A stretch of 19,591 nt of DNA from CAYZMH01 sp964479445 (lineage in GTDB: Bacteria; Bacteroidota; Bacteroidia; Bacteroidales; GCA-2748055): contig CAYZMH010000070.1 in the NCBI GenBank assembly GCA_964479445.1, forward strand, positions 1-19,591. Direction: 5' to 3'. How positions within the stretch are numbered: the stretch's first letter is position 1; each line of letters begins with the position of its first letter. This document shows, piece by piece, positions 9,175 through 18,059 of the stretch. The position numbers were made by a program, and so were the translations under genes. The notes under the pieces are model-generated. The model made no database searches. It was not told the DNA's origin and worked only from the letters and a program-made list of their open reading frames with translations.

Positions 9175-10452
9175 ATGGATTTTCTTCATAAGATAACGGG
9201 TCGGGTCAAATTGGAATACAGGGTATTTTTAGGTTACCCCAGGGATATGCGGGTGCTGCTGATTACAAATATGTTGTACGCTATGGTATTACCTGTGTTA
9301 GACATATTTGTGGGAGCGTATATCATGCGCGGTTCCAGGAATCCATCCCTCGTGGCTTTTTACCAGCTGGCAGTATATACCGGGATCCCCTTGACATTTA
9401 TGATCAATGGATTTTTGCTGAACCGGTTTAAGATTACGCGACTGTATAGCCTCGGGATGTTGTTGAGCGGTGCTTCCATGATCTTTATGATGACACTGAA
9501 GGAGATGACCATGACAGGCGTGGGGCTTGCTGGCTTTGTAATGGGGATATCCTTTGGTTTTTTTTGGGCTAACCGGGATTTTCTGGCATTGAGCACGACC
9601 AATGACACCAACCGGAACTATTATTTTGGACTGGAAACCTTTTTTTATACCCTCACATTTATTGTAGTACCATTTATTATCGGTTGGTTCCTCGGTCTGA
9701 CCGACCGCCTGGACTGGTTTGGCGGAAATATCAATTTTGCTTACCATATTGTGACAGCTGGCGTAATTATTCTAACGATCCTCTCTTCGATTGTTGTCCA
9801 CCAGGAAAAATTCAAAAATCCGAAGCAAAAGAAATTTATCTACTGGAAATTCTCCAGGGAATGGAACCAGATGCTGGTGCTGGCGGCGCTGAAAGGTATT
9901 GCCCAGGGATACCTTGTAACTGCACCTGCCATGCTCATCATGACCCTGGTGGGAGATGAGGATTCGCTGGGGACGATACAGGCCATTAGCGGACTTGCCA
10001 CGGCTGTTGTTTTATATGTATTGGGAAGAATTGCGAAGCCGCAACACCGCATCTATATATTCGCCGCCGGGATTATTATCTTTGTTGCAGGGACATTAGC
10101 GAATGCCATCCTTTTTTCAGCCACAGGTGTAATTATATTCATGCTGGGTAAAGTCCTTTTTCAGCCCCTGCATGATATAGCTTATTTTCCCATTCAGATG
10201 AAGGTCATCGATTTTGTAGCCAAAAAGGAAAAAAGAAGTGAATTCGCATACATCTTTAACCATGAATTCGGCTTATATGTCGGAAGATTCTTTGGCCTGG
10301 TATTATTCATTGTTCTGGCCAAATATGTGTCAGTGACCTTTTCACTGAAATATTCTCTGCTGATTATTGCTGTTATTCAGTTGATTGCCATTCCCGTTGC
10401 TAAAAATATTATTAAACAGTCAAATAAAAATGACTCATGGGTAGAAGAATGA
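9175..10452 (+). CDS. Major facilitator superfamily transporter, probably for an oligosaccharide
   Basis: This 425-residue inner-membrane protein has about twelve hydrophobic helices in two halves joined by a basic loop (HQEKFKNPKQKKF, then WKFSREW). The first helices read VLLITNMLYAMVLPVLDIF and LVAFYQLAVYTGIPLTFMI. A polar segment FWANRDFLALSTTND in the first half, and FNHEFGLYVGRFFGL in the second, are likely substrate-path or gating regions. Its ATG follows the GH130 stop with no gap and its end overlaps the next gene by 16 bases, so it is in one operon with the enzyme that would use its cargo. By analogy with other mannoside-phosphorylase loci, it probably imports the short saccharide that GH130 splits. 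The substrate cannot be read from the sequence. Confidence 0.85.
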   Translation: MDFLHKITGRVKLEYRVFLGYPRDMRVLLITNMLYAMVLPVLDIFVGAYIMRGSRNPSLVAFYQLAVYTGIPLTFMINGFLLNRFKITRLYSLGMLLSGASMIFMMTLKEMTMTGVGLAGFVMGISFGFFWANRDFLALSTTNDTNRNYYFGLETFFYTLTFIVVPFIIGWFLGLTDRLDWFGGNINFAYHIVTAGVIILTILSSIVVHQEKFKNPKQKKFIYWKFSREWNQMLVLAALKGIAQGYLVTAPAMLIMTLVGDEDSLGTIQAISGLATAVVLYVLGRIAKPQHRIYIFAAGIIIFVAGTLANAILFSATGVIIFMLGKVLFQPLHDIAYFPIQMKVIDFVAKKEKRSEFAYIFNHEFGLYVGRFFGLVLFIVLAKYVSVTFSLKYSLLIIAVIQLIAIPVAKNIIKQSNKNDSWVEE

Positions 10453-12167
10453 TTTCTCATTTTGCTTTGCCTGCGGTTTTCCTGATGCTTGCATCCTGCG
10501 CGCTGACAGAGAGTAATCGCCAGATTCCACAGAAGATGGTTGAAAAAATCGAAGTCATGCCCCGTATGCCGGAACCTTATGAGGCCATTGACTGGAAGAA
10601 GAAAGCGGCGAACTTTGATAATCTGGTATTCGATTTTTCTGCTGAGGGAGCTTACCGACCGTTGATATGGCTTGATGATGCGGGGAGGAATTTTGATCAG
10701 CAGACTTTCGGGATTTACACAGCCCTGGGGGATGTGAGACAGGGGAAAGAGGTGAATAACGGAGAGTTCCATGAATCCCTGGCTTCCCTTGGTGCATTGA
10801 TGAGTGCCGGCCTGGTAGGGATTGATAAAACAAACCAGGATGGACACAATTATGTGAAGATGGCACAAAACTATTTTAACAGGGAGAATGGCTGGAATAT
10901 CATGATGAACAATACCTCGCCTGAAGTGGCCATGCTTGGGGGTGGATATGGGAGGGACTGGTGGTATGATGTCTATCCCAACCTGCTGTACTATGCCGTG
11001 TCAGATCTGTTTCCGGGGATAGACCGTGCCGATAGTTTGTTACGAATAATTGCAGATCAGTTCTTTCTGGCCGATTCGGTCCTGGATGGAAATTATGATT
11101 ACTCCTATTTTGATTATGCAGCAATGGAGGGGAAAAGAAATAATATTCCCTTCCAGCAGGATGCTGCAGCCGGACACGCCTATGTGCTCTGCATGGCCTA
11201 CTGCAAGTTCGGAGATCAACGCTACCTGGAAGGTGCTGAATCTGCCCTCGAGGCGCTCCTTGACCAGCCGGAAAGCCGGTTTTATGAAGTGCTGATGCCG
11301 TTTGGTGCCTATGTGGCAGCTCGCTTAAATGCCCGGGAGGGAACGGCATATAACTATGATAGCATCCTGGATTGGACATTTAATGGCTGCCTGGCAGAGG
11401 ATGGCCGTACAGGGTGGGGGGTGATTGCTGAGCGGTGGGGAGATTACGATGTCTATGGGATGCAGGGAAGTATGCCTGTGGCGGATGGATACGGTTTTCT
11501 TATGAACACATTCAGCCTGGCGTGGCCGCTGGTGCCCCTGGTGCGCTATGATCCCAGGTATGCAAGGGCGGTGGGAAAATGGTTGCTGCATGCTTCCAGT
11601 GCTGCCAGGTTGTGTTACCCCTACCATATTCCTGATGAAAATCAATGGTTACCCGGGAAAAAATCTGTAACGAAGAATGCCATTGCCTATGAAGGGATCC
11701 GGAAGAAAGATATGTACGGTGAGGAGCGGCTTGCCGGTGTTTCGCCGGTGGCGCTAGGTGATGGCCCACGGTGGACCGAAGGACAACCCGAGGTCTCCAT
11801 GTTCAGTATCTATGGTTCCGCTTATGCCGGTATCTTCGGAGCGATTGTCAACAAAACCAATGTACCCGGAATCTTACAGCTTGATTGCCTTGCCACAGAT
11901 TTTTACCATGAGGATGCATATCCTACATACCTCTATTTCAATCCGTATAGCGAGCCCCAAAAGATAAATTACATGACCCGTAACGGGAAGGTTAACCTGT
12001 ATGACATGATTTCCGGAAAGGTGATTACTGAAGAAATTCAGGGGGAGGGAACCTTTACCATAGATGGAGAACAGGTCCGGGTAATTGTTGAAATACCCTC
12101 TGATATGGAGGTCTGCCATGAGGATGGAGTGACCAGGGCAGGGGATGTGATCGTCTCTTTTTTCTGA
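10437..12167 (+). CDS. Lipoprotein paralogue of the unrecognised enzyme-like family (single module)
   Basis: This 576-residue protein has a lipobox (FLMLASC, Cys21), so it is membrane-anchored. The start at 10437 is preferred over the ATG at 10449 (which overlaps the MFS stop as ATGA) because it supplies the RR needed before the hydrophobic stretch. After the leader the whole chain is the same module as the N-terminal half of the protein at 4748. Paired motifs here and there: LVFDFSAEGAYRPL / LVFDLKAAGDYLPF, GIDKTNQDG / GIDKSDQNG, DWWYD (174-178) / DWWYE, GWGVIAERWGDYDVYG (RWGDYD 333-338) / GWGIILGRWGAYDCYG, AVGKWLLH / AIGKWMLH, ATDFYHEDAYPTYL / CTDFYASSYPTYL. It has no Ig, LamG or sorting domain. 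Conserved Asp, Glu, Trp and Tyr fit a carbohydrate active site. I do not recognise the family and assign no reaction. Confidence 0.8.
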   Translation: MGRRMISHFALPAVFLMLASCALTESNRQIPQKMVEKIEVMPRMPEPYEAIDWKKKAANFDNLVFDFSAEGAYRPLIWLDDAGRNFDQQTFGIYTALGDVRQGKEVNNGEFHESLASLGALMSAGLVGIDKTNQDGHNYVKMAQNYFNRENGWNIMMNNTSPEVAMLGGGYGRDWWYDVYPNLLYYAVSDLFPGIDRADSLLRIIADQFFLADSVLDGNYDYSYFDYAAMEGKRNNIPFQQDAAAGHAYVLCMAYCKFGDQRYLEGAESALEALLDQPESRFYEVLMPFGAYVAARLNAREGTAYNYDSILDWTFNGCLAEDGRTGWGVIAERWGDYDVYGMQGSMPVADGYGFLMNTFSLAWPLVPLVRYDPRYARAVGKWLLHASSAARLCYPYHIPDENQWLPGKKSVTKNAIAYEGIRKKDMYGEERLAGVSPVALGDGPRWTEGQPEVSMFSIYGSAYAGIFGAIVNKTNVPGILQLDCLATDFYHEDAYPTYLYFNPYSEPQKINYMTRNGKVNLYDMISGKVITEEIQGEGTFTIDGEQVRVIVEIPSDMEVCHEDGVTRAGDVIVSFF

Positions 12168-12217
12168 GTTAAGAAACACTTATGTAGAAGTACATGCTGA
12201 ACATAAACGCAAATGCC

Positions 12218-15200
12218 ATGAAATTTTTGGTTAAGAAAGCATTCACGATGGTGGTCTTTCTGCTGACAGTCCTGCAGATCTGGGCGCAGCCGGAAACTAT
12301 CAGGGGTACCGTTACCGATAATGAGGGAGGACCTGTTCCCGGTGCCAATTTGTACATAAAAGGTACCATCAGCGGCACAACATCGGATATGGAGGGAAAT
12401 TTCTCCTTTGCCCACCCGGTTTCTCCTTCAGACACCCTGGTGGTGTCGTTTATTGGGTACCAATCGCAGGAGATCCATATCGGGGAGCAGAGGCAGTTTA
12501 ATATTGTTCTTGCACCGGAGGAGCAGACGATTGAAGAACTGGTAGTGATCGGTTACGGAAAACAAAAAAAGGCCGATTTAACAGGTTCGGTCTCCACGAT
12601 CCAGGTAGAAGATCTTGCCAGGGTACCGGTGGCAAACCTCAATGAGGGACTTCAGGGATTGTCGGCCGGAGTGCGGGTTTCTCAGACCACCGGTGCACCG
12701 GGAGAGGGGATCTCCGTAAGGGTTCGTGGTATCGGATCTATTAACAGCAGCAACGCCCCGCTTTATATCGTTGATGGGGTACCCACAAAAGATGCCATGA
12801 ATAACATTTCGCCTAACGATATTGCTTCCATCAGTGTGCTAAAAGATGCCTCCTCCACGGCCATCTATGGATCCAGGGCCAATAATGGTGTGGTGCTAAT
12901 TACTACGAAGCAGGGCCGTGAGGGTGAAACGGTCGTTAATTTTGATGCTTTGCTCGGTGTACAGACCCATGGGTATCTGACCCCCATGACCAACAAAGAC
13001 CAGTACGTGGAACTCTATAACGAGGCCGCGGAGAATGACAATCAATTTGTTGAAAATGAAATCCTGAAGCGCCCACTTATCAGTGATTCACTGGCAGCAA
13101 CCCTGCCTGATGTAAACCACCTGGAGGAGATATTCCGTCCTGCTTTACAGCAACAATATAGTTTGTCGGCCAGTGGAGGGAATGCACAGAACCAGTACCT
13201 CATCTCAGGAAACTATTATAACCAGGAAGGCATCCTGTTGAACAGTGATTATGAGAGGTATTCGGGAAAGATCAGTATAAACTCCCAGGCCACCCAAAAC
13301 GTAAAGATCGGAACCAATATCAATGTATCCAGCACTACCCGGAATATCGTGGGGAGTTCAGGGGACGGCTATGGGGGAAACGGGGGCAGCGCTGTAAGGT
13401 ATGCCTTTTTCCGTACCCCGGCTATTCCAGTCTATGATGATGAGGGCAATTATGTTGATTTGCCCGAACATACGAATTTCTTCGGAGATGGTTATAACCC
13501 CGTGGGCCTCCTGGAACAGACCCATAATAAACGTGATGAATATCGCGTTTTTGGTGATCTCTCTGCAACTATCGACCTTGCGTCGAATGTAAAGATTACT
13601 TCCCAACTGGGGCTGGACCATTATGCTGCCAATCAAAGACGTTTTGACAGGAACTGGGGGACCAATGACAGGATAAATAACCCCAATGTACTAACGGCCT
13701 CTGATGAGCATTTTAACAGCTGGATGTGGAACAGTGTGATGGAATACAGGCCGGATCTGGGAACAGGACATCAACTCACCATGACCCTGGGAATGGAAGC
13801 TATCAGGGAAACATGGTATTATAATTCTGCCAGCGAACGGGATTTTAAAGACCAGTCAATGGATGTGGTTTACTGGGGGAACGGACAGGGGACCATCAGT
13901 GCGGATGAGTCTTCATGGGCCAGTACACTTCTGTCATTCTTTGCCCGGGCGAACTATAACTACCAGGGACAATACCTGTTTTCTGCCACCATCAGGGAAG
14001 ACGGGTCATCAAGATTGGCCCCGGGGAATCAATGGGGTACATTCTACTCAGGTTCTGCCGGTTGGCGAATTGATAAAGAACCCTTCATGGAAAATGTAGC
14101 TGTGATCAGCCAATGGAAGCTGCGTGCCAGTGTGGGGTATATCGGGAACCAGGATATCGGCTATTATGCCTATTCTGATCAAATTGTTCCCGGATACAAC
14201 TATCCATTCGGCGGAGTTTCCCGGGATGGATATGCAATGAGCGTTTTTGGAAACCAAAACGTTCGCTGGGAAACCAGCAATCAGTTTGATATTGGCACAG
14301 ATGTGGAATTCCTCCGGGGAAAGATCCTTCTCACCCTGAATTATTATCAAAAGTACACCAAAGACATGCTTACGAAAGAGTCGATCCCCACTTCTGCCGG
14401 ATATGCCGATCCGGCCTGGATCAATAGCGGGAAAGTGCTGAATTCAGGCATTGAATCGGAAATAATGCTGCGCCATAAGAAAGGTGACTTCTCTTACCGG
14501 CTGACCGCCAATTTTTCCACCCTGCATAATGAAGTACTTGAATTGAAAAATCCCATCTATGGAGGCCGTATTGACAACGGGGTGTATGCAACCAAAACAG
14601 AAAAAGGGTACCCTATCGGCTCATTCTTCCTGTATGAGATGGAGGGAATTTTCCAGAATGAAGTTGAAATAGTTACCCATGCTTACCAGGGATCAGATAT
14701 TAAGCCCGGTGATGTGAAATTTAAAGATCAAAATGGAGATGGCACCATTGATTCAGAGGACCGGGTGCATGTGGGGAGCGCCGTTCCTGACTTTATCGGA
14801 GGGTTGAGTTTTAATGCTGAATATAAAAACTTTGATGCTTATCTCTTTTTGCAGGGGGTATACGGACAGGAGATATACTATCAGATTGCAACGGACATAG
14901 AGGGTTTTTACCGGCCCTTTAACCTGACCATGCGGTATTATAATGAACGCTGGACCGGCGAGGAAAGCAGCAATACACAGCCCAGAGCCTCCTGGGCCGC
15001 CAAGTCTAATAACGCCAGAGCGTCGACCCGCTTTCTCGAAGATGGTTCATACCTGCGCCTGAAAGCGCTTCAGATCGGGTATAATTTCCCGGAGAATTGG
15101 TTGAAGAGAATATCTGTGGAACACCTGCGAATCTATTTCTCGGGGTTGAATCTCTATACACTGACCGGTTATCCCGGCCTGGATCCTGAGATGACCACAA

Positions 15201-15301
15201 GTAATAACTCAGCCTCTGAGGGTGACAGGGCGGCCAACATTGATTGGGGAACCTATCCACGGTCTGTCTCCTATAATATTGGTTTGCAGCTTAAATTTTA
15301 A
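12218..15301 (+). CDS. susC: SusC/RagA-type TonB-dependent outer-membrane glycan transporter
   Basis: The frame opens at 12194, but the ATG at 12218 starts a standard leader (MKFLVKKAFTMVVFLL, cleavage after WAQ or IWA), giving 1,027 residues. In order: an N-terminal carboxypeptidase-regulatory-like beta domain (RGTVTDNEGGPVPGANLYIK to about residue 105), the SusC signature ELVVIGYGKQKKADLTGSVS, a plug domain (LQGLSAGVRV, VRVRGIGSI, PLYIVDGVP, SISVLKDASSTAIYGSRA), then a long 22-strand-type barrel ending in an aromatic residue (NIGLQLKF). It imports oligosaccharides across the outer membrane using TonB energy, with SusD as lid. It follows the lipoprotein gene by about 50 bases with no terminator, so it is probably in the same transcript. 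No frameshift or truncation is seen. Confidence 0.96.
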   Translation: MKFLVKKAFTMVVFLLTVLQIWAQPETIRGTVTDNEGGPVPGANLYIKGTISGTTSDMEGNFSFAHPVSPSDTLVVSFIGYQSQEIHIGEQRQFNIVLAPEEQTIEELVVIGYGKQKKADLTGSVSTIQVEDLARVPVANLNEGLQGLSAGVRVSQTTGAPGEGISVRVRGIGSINSSNAPLYIVDGVPTKDAMNNISPNDIASISVLKDASSTAIYGSRANNGVVLITTKQGREGETVVNFDALLGVQTHGYLTPMTNKDQYVELYNEAAENDNQFVENEILKRPLISDSLAATLPDVNHLEEIFRPALQQQYSLSASGGNAQNQYLISGNYYNQEGILLNSDYERYSGKISINSQATQNVKIGTNINVSSTTRNIVGSSGDGYGGNGGSAVRYAFFRTPAIPVYDDEGNYVDLPEHTNFFGDGYNPVGLLEQTHNKRDEYRVFGDLSATIDLASNVKITSQLGLDHYAANQRRFDRNWGTNDRINNPNVLTASDEHFNSWMWNSVMEYRPDLGTGHQLTMTLGMEAIRETWYYNSASERDFKDQSMDVVYWGNGQGTISADESSWASTLLSFFARANYNYQGQYLFSATIREDGSSRLAPGNQWGTFYSGSAGWRIDKEPFMENVAVISQWKLRASVGYIGNQDIGYYAYSDQIVPGYNYPFGGVSRDGYAMSVFGNQNVRWETSNQFDIGTDVEFLRGKILLTLNYYQKYTKDMLTKESIPTSAGYADPAWINSGKVLNSGIESEIMLRHKKGDFSYRLTANFSTLHNEVLELKNPIYGGRIDNGVYATKTEKGYPIGSFFLYEMEGIFQNEVEIVTHAYQGSDIKPGDVKFKDQNGDGTIDSEDRVHVGSAVPDFIGGLSFNAEYKNFDAYLFLQGVYGQEIYYQIATDIEGFYRPFNLTMRYYNERWTGEESSNTQPRASWAAKSNNARASTRFLEDGSYLRLKALQIGYNFPENWLKRISVEHLRIYFSGLNLYTLTGYPGLDPEMTTSNNSASEGDRAANIDWGTYPRSVSYNIGLQLKF

Positions 15302-15351
15302 ACCAGGATGAAAAACGAAAAGAATTTCATCTGCCATCTAATATCAAGGAT

Positions 15352-16845
15352 ATGAAAAACAGGACGCACATTTGGTTATTCATCGTATTCTTATTCATCA
15401 GTTTCGCTTGCAGCGATTTTCTGGATGAAGACCTCCAGGGAGTTTATTCCAGTGATACCTTTTATAAAACAAAGGAACAGGCCATCAGTGCATTGAATGC
15501 CACCTATGAGATCATGGCATTTACCACCATCAATAACTGCCTGTGGGTCTTTGGTGATGTGGCCTCCGATGATGCAATAAAGGGAGGAAACCCGGGAGAT
15601 CAGAGTGAGATCGAATTTATTGATGCATTTGAGACCATGCCTGCCAATGGATTTGTTGAAAACATCTGGCAACACTATTTTGCCGGCATTACCCGTGCCA
15701 ATAATGTGATTTATTATGTGCCGGATATTCAGATGGACACAGATTTAAAGAGTCGCATCATAGGCGAAGCAAAATTTCTTCGTGCTTACTTCTATTTCAA
15801 CCTTGTGAATATTTTCGGTGAAGTTCCCCTGAAAACCTCGGCAATATTGAATACTGAAGACTTACATGTGCCGGTTTCCTCCGTGGAGGATATCTATCTC
15901 CAGATTGAAACAGACCTGCAGGAGGCAACTGCTGTGTTGCCCGAATCATACAGCGCATCAGATAAAGGAAGGATTACCAGGGGAGGAGCCTATGGGTTAC
16001 TGGCAAAAACCTATCTCTACCAGGACCGATGGCCGGAAACCCTTGATGCCATCACAGAAATTGAGAAACAGGCCATATACGATCTGCTTCTGGTTTACCG
16101 GGATAATTTCAGTGTATCCTACGAAAACAACATAGAATCACTTATTGAGATACAACATCTTAGTGAACAGTCCCCCGGCGAAGGGAGTTACCTGAATCAA
16201 TGGTTCAGTCCGCGTAAGGAGAATGGCTATTATTTCAATGCTCCTGTCCAGGACCTGGTTGACGAATATGAGGTTACAGGGGAAGGGGTGGTGGATCCCA
16301 GGTTGGATTATACGATTGGAAGGGCAGGAGGAACATGGTTGAATGGGGAGCCATTTGACCCGGCCTGGTCGCCCACAGGGTACCTCGGTAAGAAACATGT
16401 GCAGCCCCTGAGCGAAATCCCCTCCGGAACAAAAGGAGATGCGGATTTGAATTATACCTATATGCGTTTTGCAGAGGTGTTGCTAATGAAAGCAGAAGCC
16501 CTCAATGAATCTGGAAGCACCCCTGAAGCGCTTGACCCCCTGAACAGGGTCAGGAAAAGAGCAAGAGAAAGCTATATCTATGACGATACGATCTCCCAGG
16601 GCGGAGCAGTCCCTGAAAACCTGCTGAATGACATCAGTTCCAATGACCAGCAGGTGGTTCGTGATGCCATCAGGCATGAACGCAGGGTGGAACTGGCCAT
16701 GGAGTTTCACCGGTTTTTTGACCTGGTGCGGTATGGTGCCGATGCGGCCGAAGCTGCTTTAGCTGATAAAGGATTTGTTTTTGACGAGCATCGGTACTTT
16801 CCTGTGCCCCAGAGTGAAATTGATGCCAATAATGCCATCCAATAA
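15352..16845 (+). CDS. susD: SusD/RagB-type surface glycan-binding lipoprotein
   Basis: This 497-residue protein has a lipobox ending in Cys20 (FISFAC) followed by SDFLDED, an acidic stretch typical of surface-exported lipoproteins in this phylum. Family features are seen in order: the N-terminal YSSDTFYKTKEQAISALNATYE, NIWQHYFAGITRANNVIY, GEAKFLRAYFYFNLVNIFGEVPL, RITRGGAYGLLAKTYLY (TPR-like helices), the C-terminal YMRFAEVLLMKAEALNE, and RHERRVELAMEFHRFFDLVRYG near the end with FPVPQSEID. It closes over the SusC barrel and binds glycan at the cell surface. It starts 50 bases after susC, in the same operon. Length and motifs are normal. Confidence 0.96.
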   Translation: MKNRTHIWLFIVFLFISFACSDFLDEDLQGVYSSDTFYKTKEQAISALNATYEIMAFTTINNCLWVFGDVASDDAIKGGNPGDQSEIEFIDAFETMPANGFVENIWQHYFAGITRANNVIYYVPDIQMDTDLKSRIIGEAKFLRAYFYFNLVNIFGEVPLKTSAILNTEDLHVPVSSVEDIYLQIETDLQEATAVLPESYSASDKGRITRGGAYGLLAKTYLYQDRWPETLDAITEIEKQAIYDLLLVYRDNFSVSYENNIESLIEIQHLSEQSPGEGSYLNQWFSPRKENGYYFNAPVQDLVDEYEVTGEGVVDPRLDYTIGRAGGTWLNGEPFDPAWSPTGYLGKKHVQPLSEIPSGTKGDADLNYTYMRFAEVLLMKAEALNESGSTPEALDPLNRVRKRARESYIYDDTISQGGAVPENLLNDISSNDQQVVRDAIRHERRVELAMEFHRFFDLVRYGADAAEAALADKGFVFDEHRYFPVPQSEIDANNAIQ

Positions 16846-16883
16846 ATTATAATTCCTATTAATTCTAACTAAAAATTACAATT

Positions 16884-17939
16884 ATGAAATTACTGAATGT
16901 GAAAAATTTGTTTTTGATGCTCTCCCTTATGATCGGAATGACATCAATGATGATCAGCTGTGATGATGGAGAAGAAACAGTTGAAGTGGACAAAGAGACC
17001 CTGGCTTCCACGATTACGGAAGCCGAAAACTTAATCTCTACTACTGAAGAAGGTACGGCCGAAGGACAGTACCAGCGAGGATCCCAGGCAGAACTACAGG
17101 ATGTGATCGATGTCGCACAGCAAGTGTATGATGATGCGGAAGCCACGCAACTGGAGGTGGACAATGCCGTTACATCCCTTGAAAATGCGATCAGTGATTA
17201 CCTGGCAAAGGAGATCACTCCTATCTCGCCGGATGCCCTGGTTGGGCACTGGACTTTTGACGAAGGCAGCGGCTCAGCAGCTGCAGATTACTCCGGTAAC
17301 GGATATGATGGTGCGCTCCTGGAAGCTCCTGAAGGATGGTCCGGAGGTCTTCCGCAATGGACTGCCGACCGCTATGGAGATGCAGGCAAAGCACTTGCTT
17401 TTAATGAGGGTAGCCATGTGAAAGTGCCTTACAATGCAGCTTTTGTTCCCGAGCAGATGACGATCTCTTTATGGGTGAATGCCGCTGAAACTCTGGAAAA
17501 CAATCGGTTTATCGGACTTCATTCCTGGAATGGATATAAATTTCAGTTGCAATCAGCCAATAAATCTTTCTTCACTGCATCCACTACGGAGGGGATCTAT
17601 GATAAGGATACAGATCCCCCACTTGAACTGGATACCTGGTATCATCTTGCTGTAAGCGTGGGAGATGGAAATATGACGTTCTTTATTAATGGAACACAGA
17701 CGCAACAATGGGATGATGTGCCCGGAACACTGGATACGGAGTCAACCAATGACCTGGTGTTTGGTGTAGATTCGGATGAATATGCGGATACGGATGCCAA
17801 TTATGACACTGACAAGATTATCCCGCTGGCCTGGGGAGGATATTTCCATGGCTCTCTGGATGAAATCAGGATCTACAGCACGATCCTGACACCTGCGCAA
17901 ATCTCTTCCATCTATGACCTTGAAAAACCCGCAGAATAG
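16884..17939 (+). CDS. Surface glycan-binding lipoprotein with FIVAR and LamG-like domains
   Basis: This 351-residue protein has a lipobox at Cys26 (MMISC) followed by DDGEE, a surface-export type signal. Residues about 36-110 form a FIVAR-like helical unit (LASTITEAENLI, GTAEGQYQRGSQAELQDVIDVAQQVYDDA, VDNAVTSLENAISDYL), which commonly acts as a stalk. Residues about 120-345 form a LamG/concanavalin-like jelly roll (VGHWTFDEGSGSAAADYSGNGYDG, MTISLWVNAAE, TWYHLAVSVGDGNMTFFING, GSLDEIRIYSTILTPAQISSIYD). Being directly after SusD, it holds the place of SusE/SusF or SGBP-B and probably captures substrate. The same kind of LamG domain ends the secreted protein at 4748, suggesting a shared ligand. 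It is the last gene before the terminator. A hydrolytic LamG-fold activity is unlikely, as no GH16-type catalytic motif is seen. Confidence 0.85.
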   Translation: MKLLNVKNLFLMLSLMIGMTSMMISCDDGEETVEVDKETLASTITEAENLISTTEEGTAEGQYQRGSQAELQDVIDVAQQVYDDAEATQLEVDNAVTSLENAISDYLAKEITPISPDALVGHWTFDEGSGSAAADYSGNGYDGALLEAPEGWSGGLPQWTADRYGDAGKALAFNEGSHVKVPYNAAFVPEQMTISLWVNAAETLENNRFIGLHSWNGYKFQLQSANKSFFTASTTEGIYDKDTDPPLELDTWYHLAVSVGDGNMTFFINGTQTQQWDDVPGTLDTESTNDLVFGVDSDEYADTDANYDTDKIIPLAWGGYFHGSLDEIRIYSTILTPAQISSIYDLEKPAE

Positions 17940-17979
17940 TTTTTCATGATTCTTTAAGTTTAACAGGTTAATTAAATGC

Positions 17980-18003
17980 AAGGGGTGTCTTTCGGCACCC
18001 CTT
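17980..18003 (+). terminator. Rho-independent-type terminator of the PUL operon
   Basis: A ten-pair stem (AAGGGGTGTC with GGCACCCCTT, one G-T pair) closes a TTTC tetraloop, 40 bases after the stop of the last PUL gene. The stem starts with AA and ends TT, with only one further T, so the U tract is short. It cleanly ends the plus-strand operon. Confidence 0.8.
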
Positions 18004-18059
18004 TCACATGCTTGCTCCATACGGCATAATTACCCTCTTTAAGGAACTTCACAAGGGGA

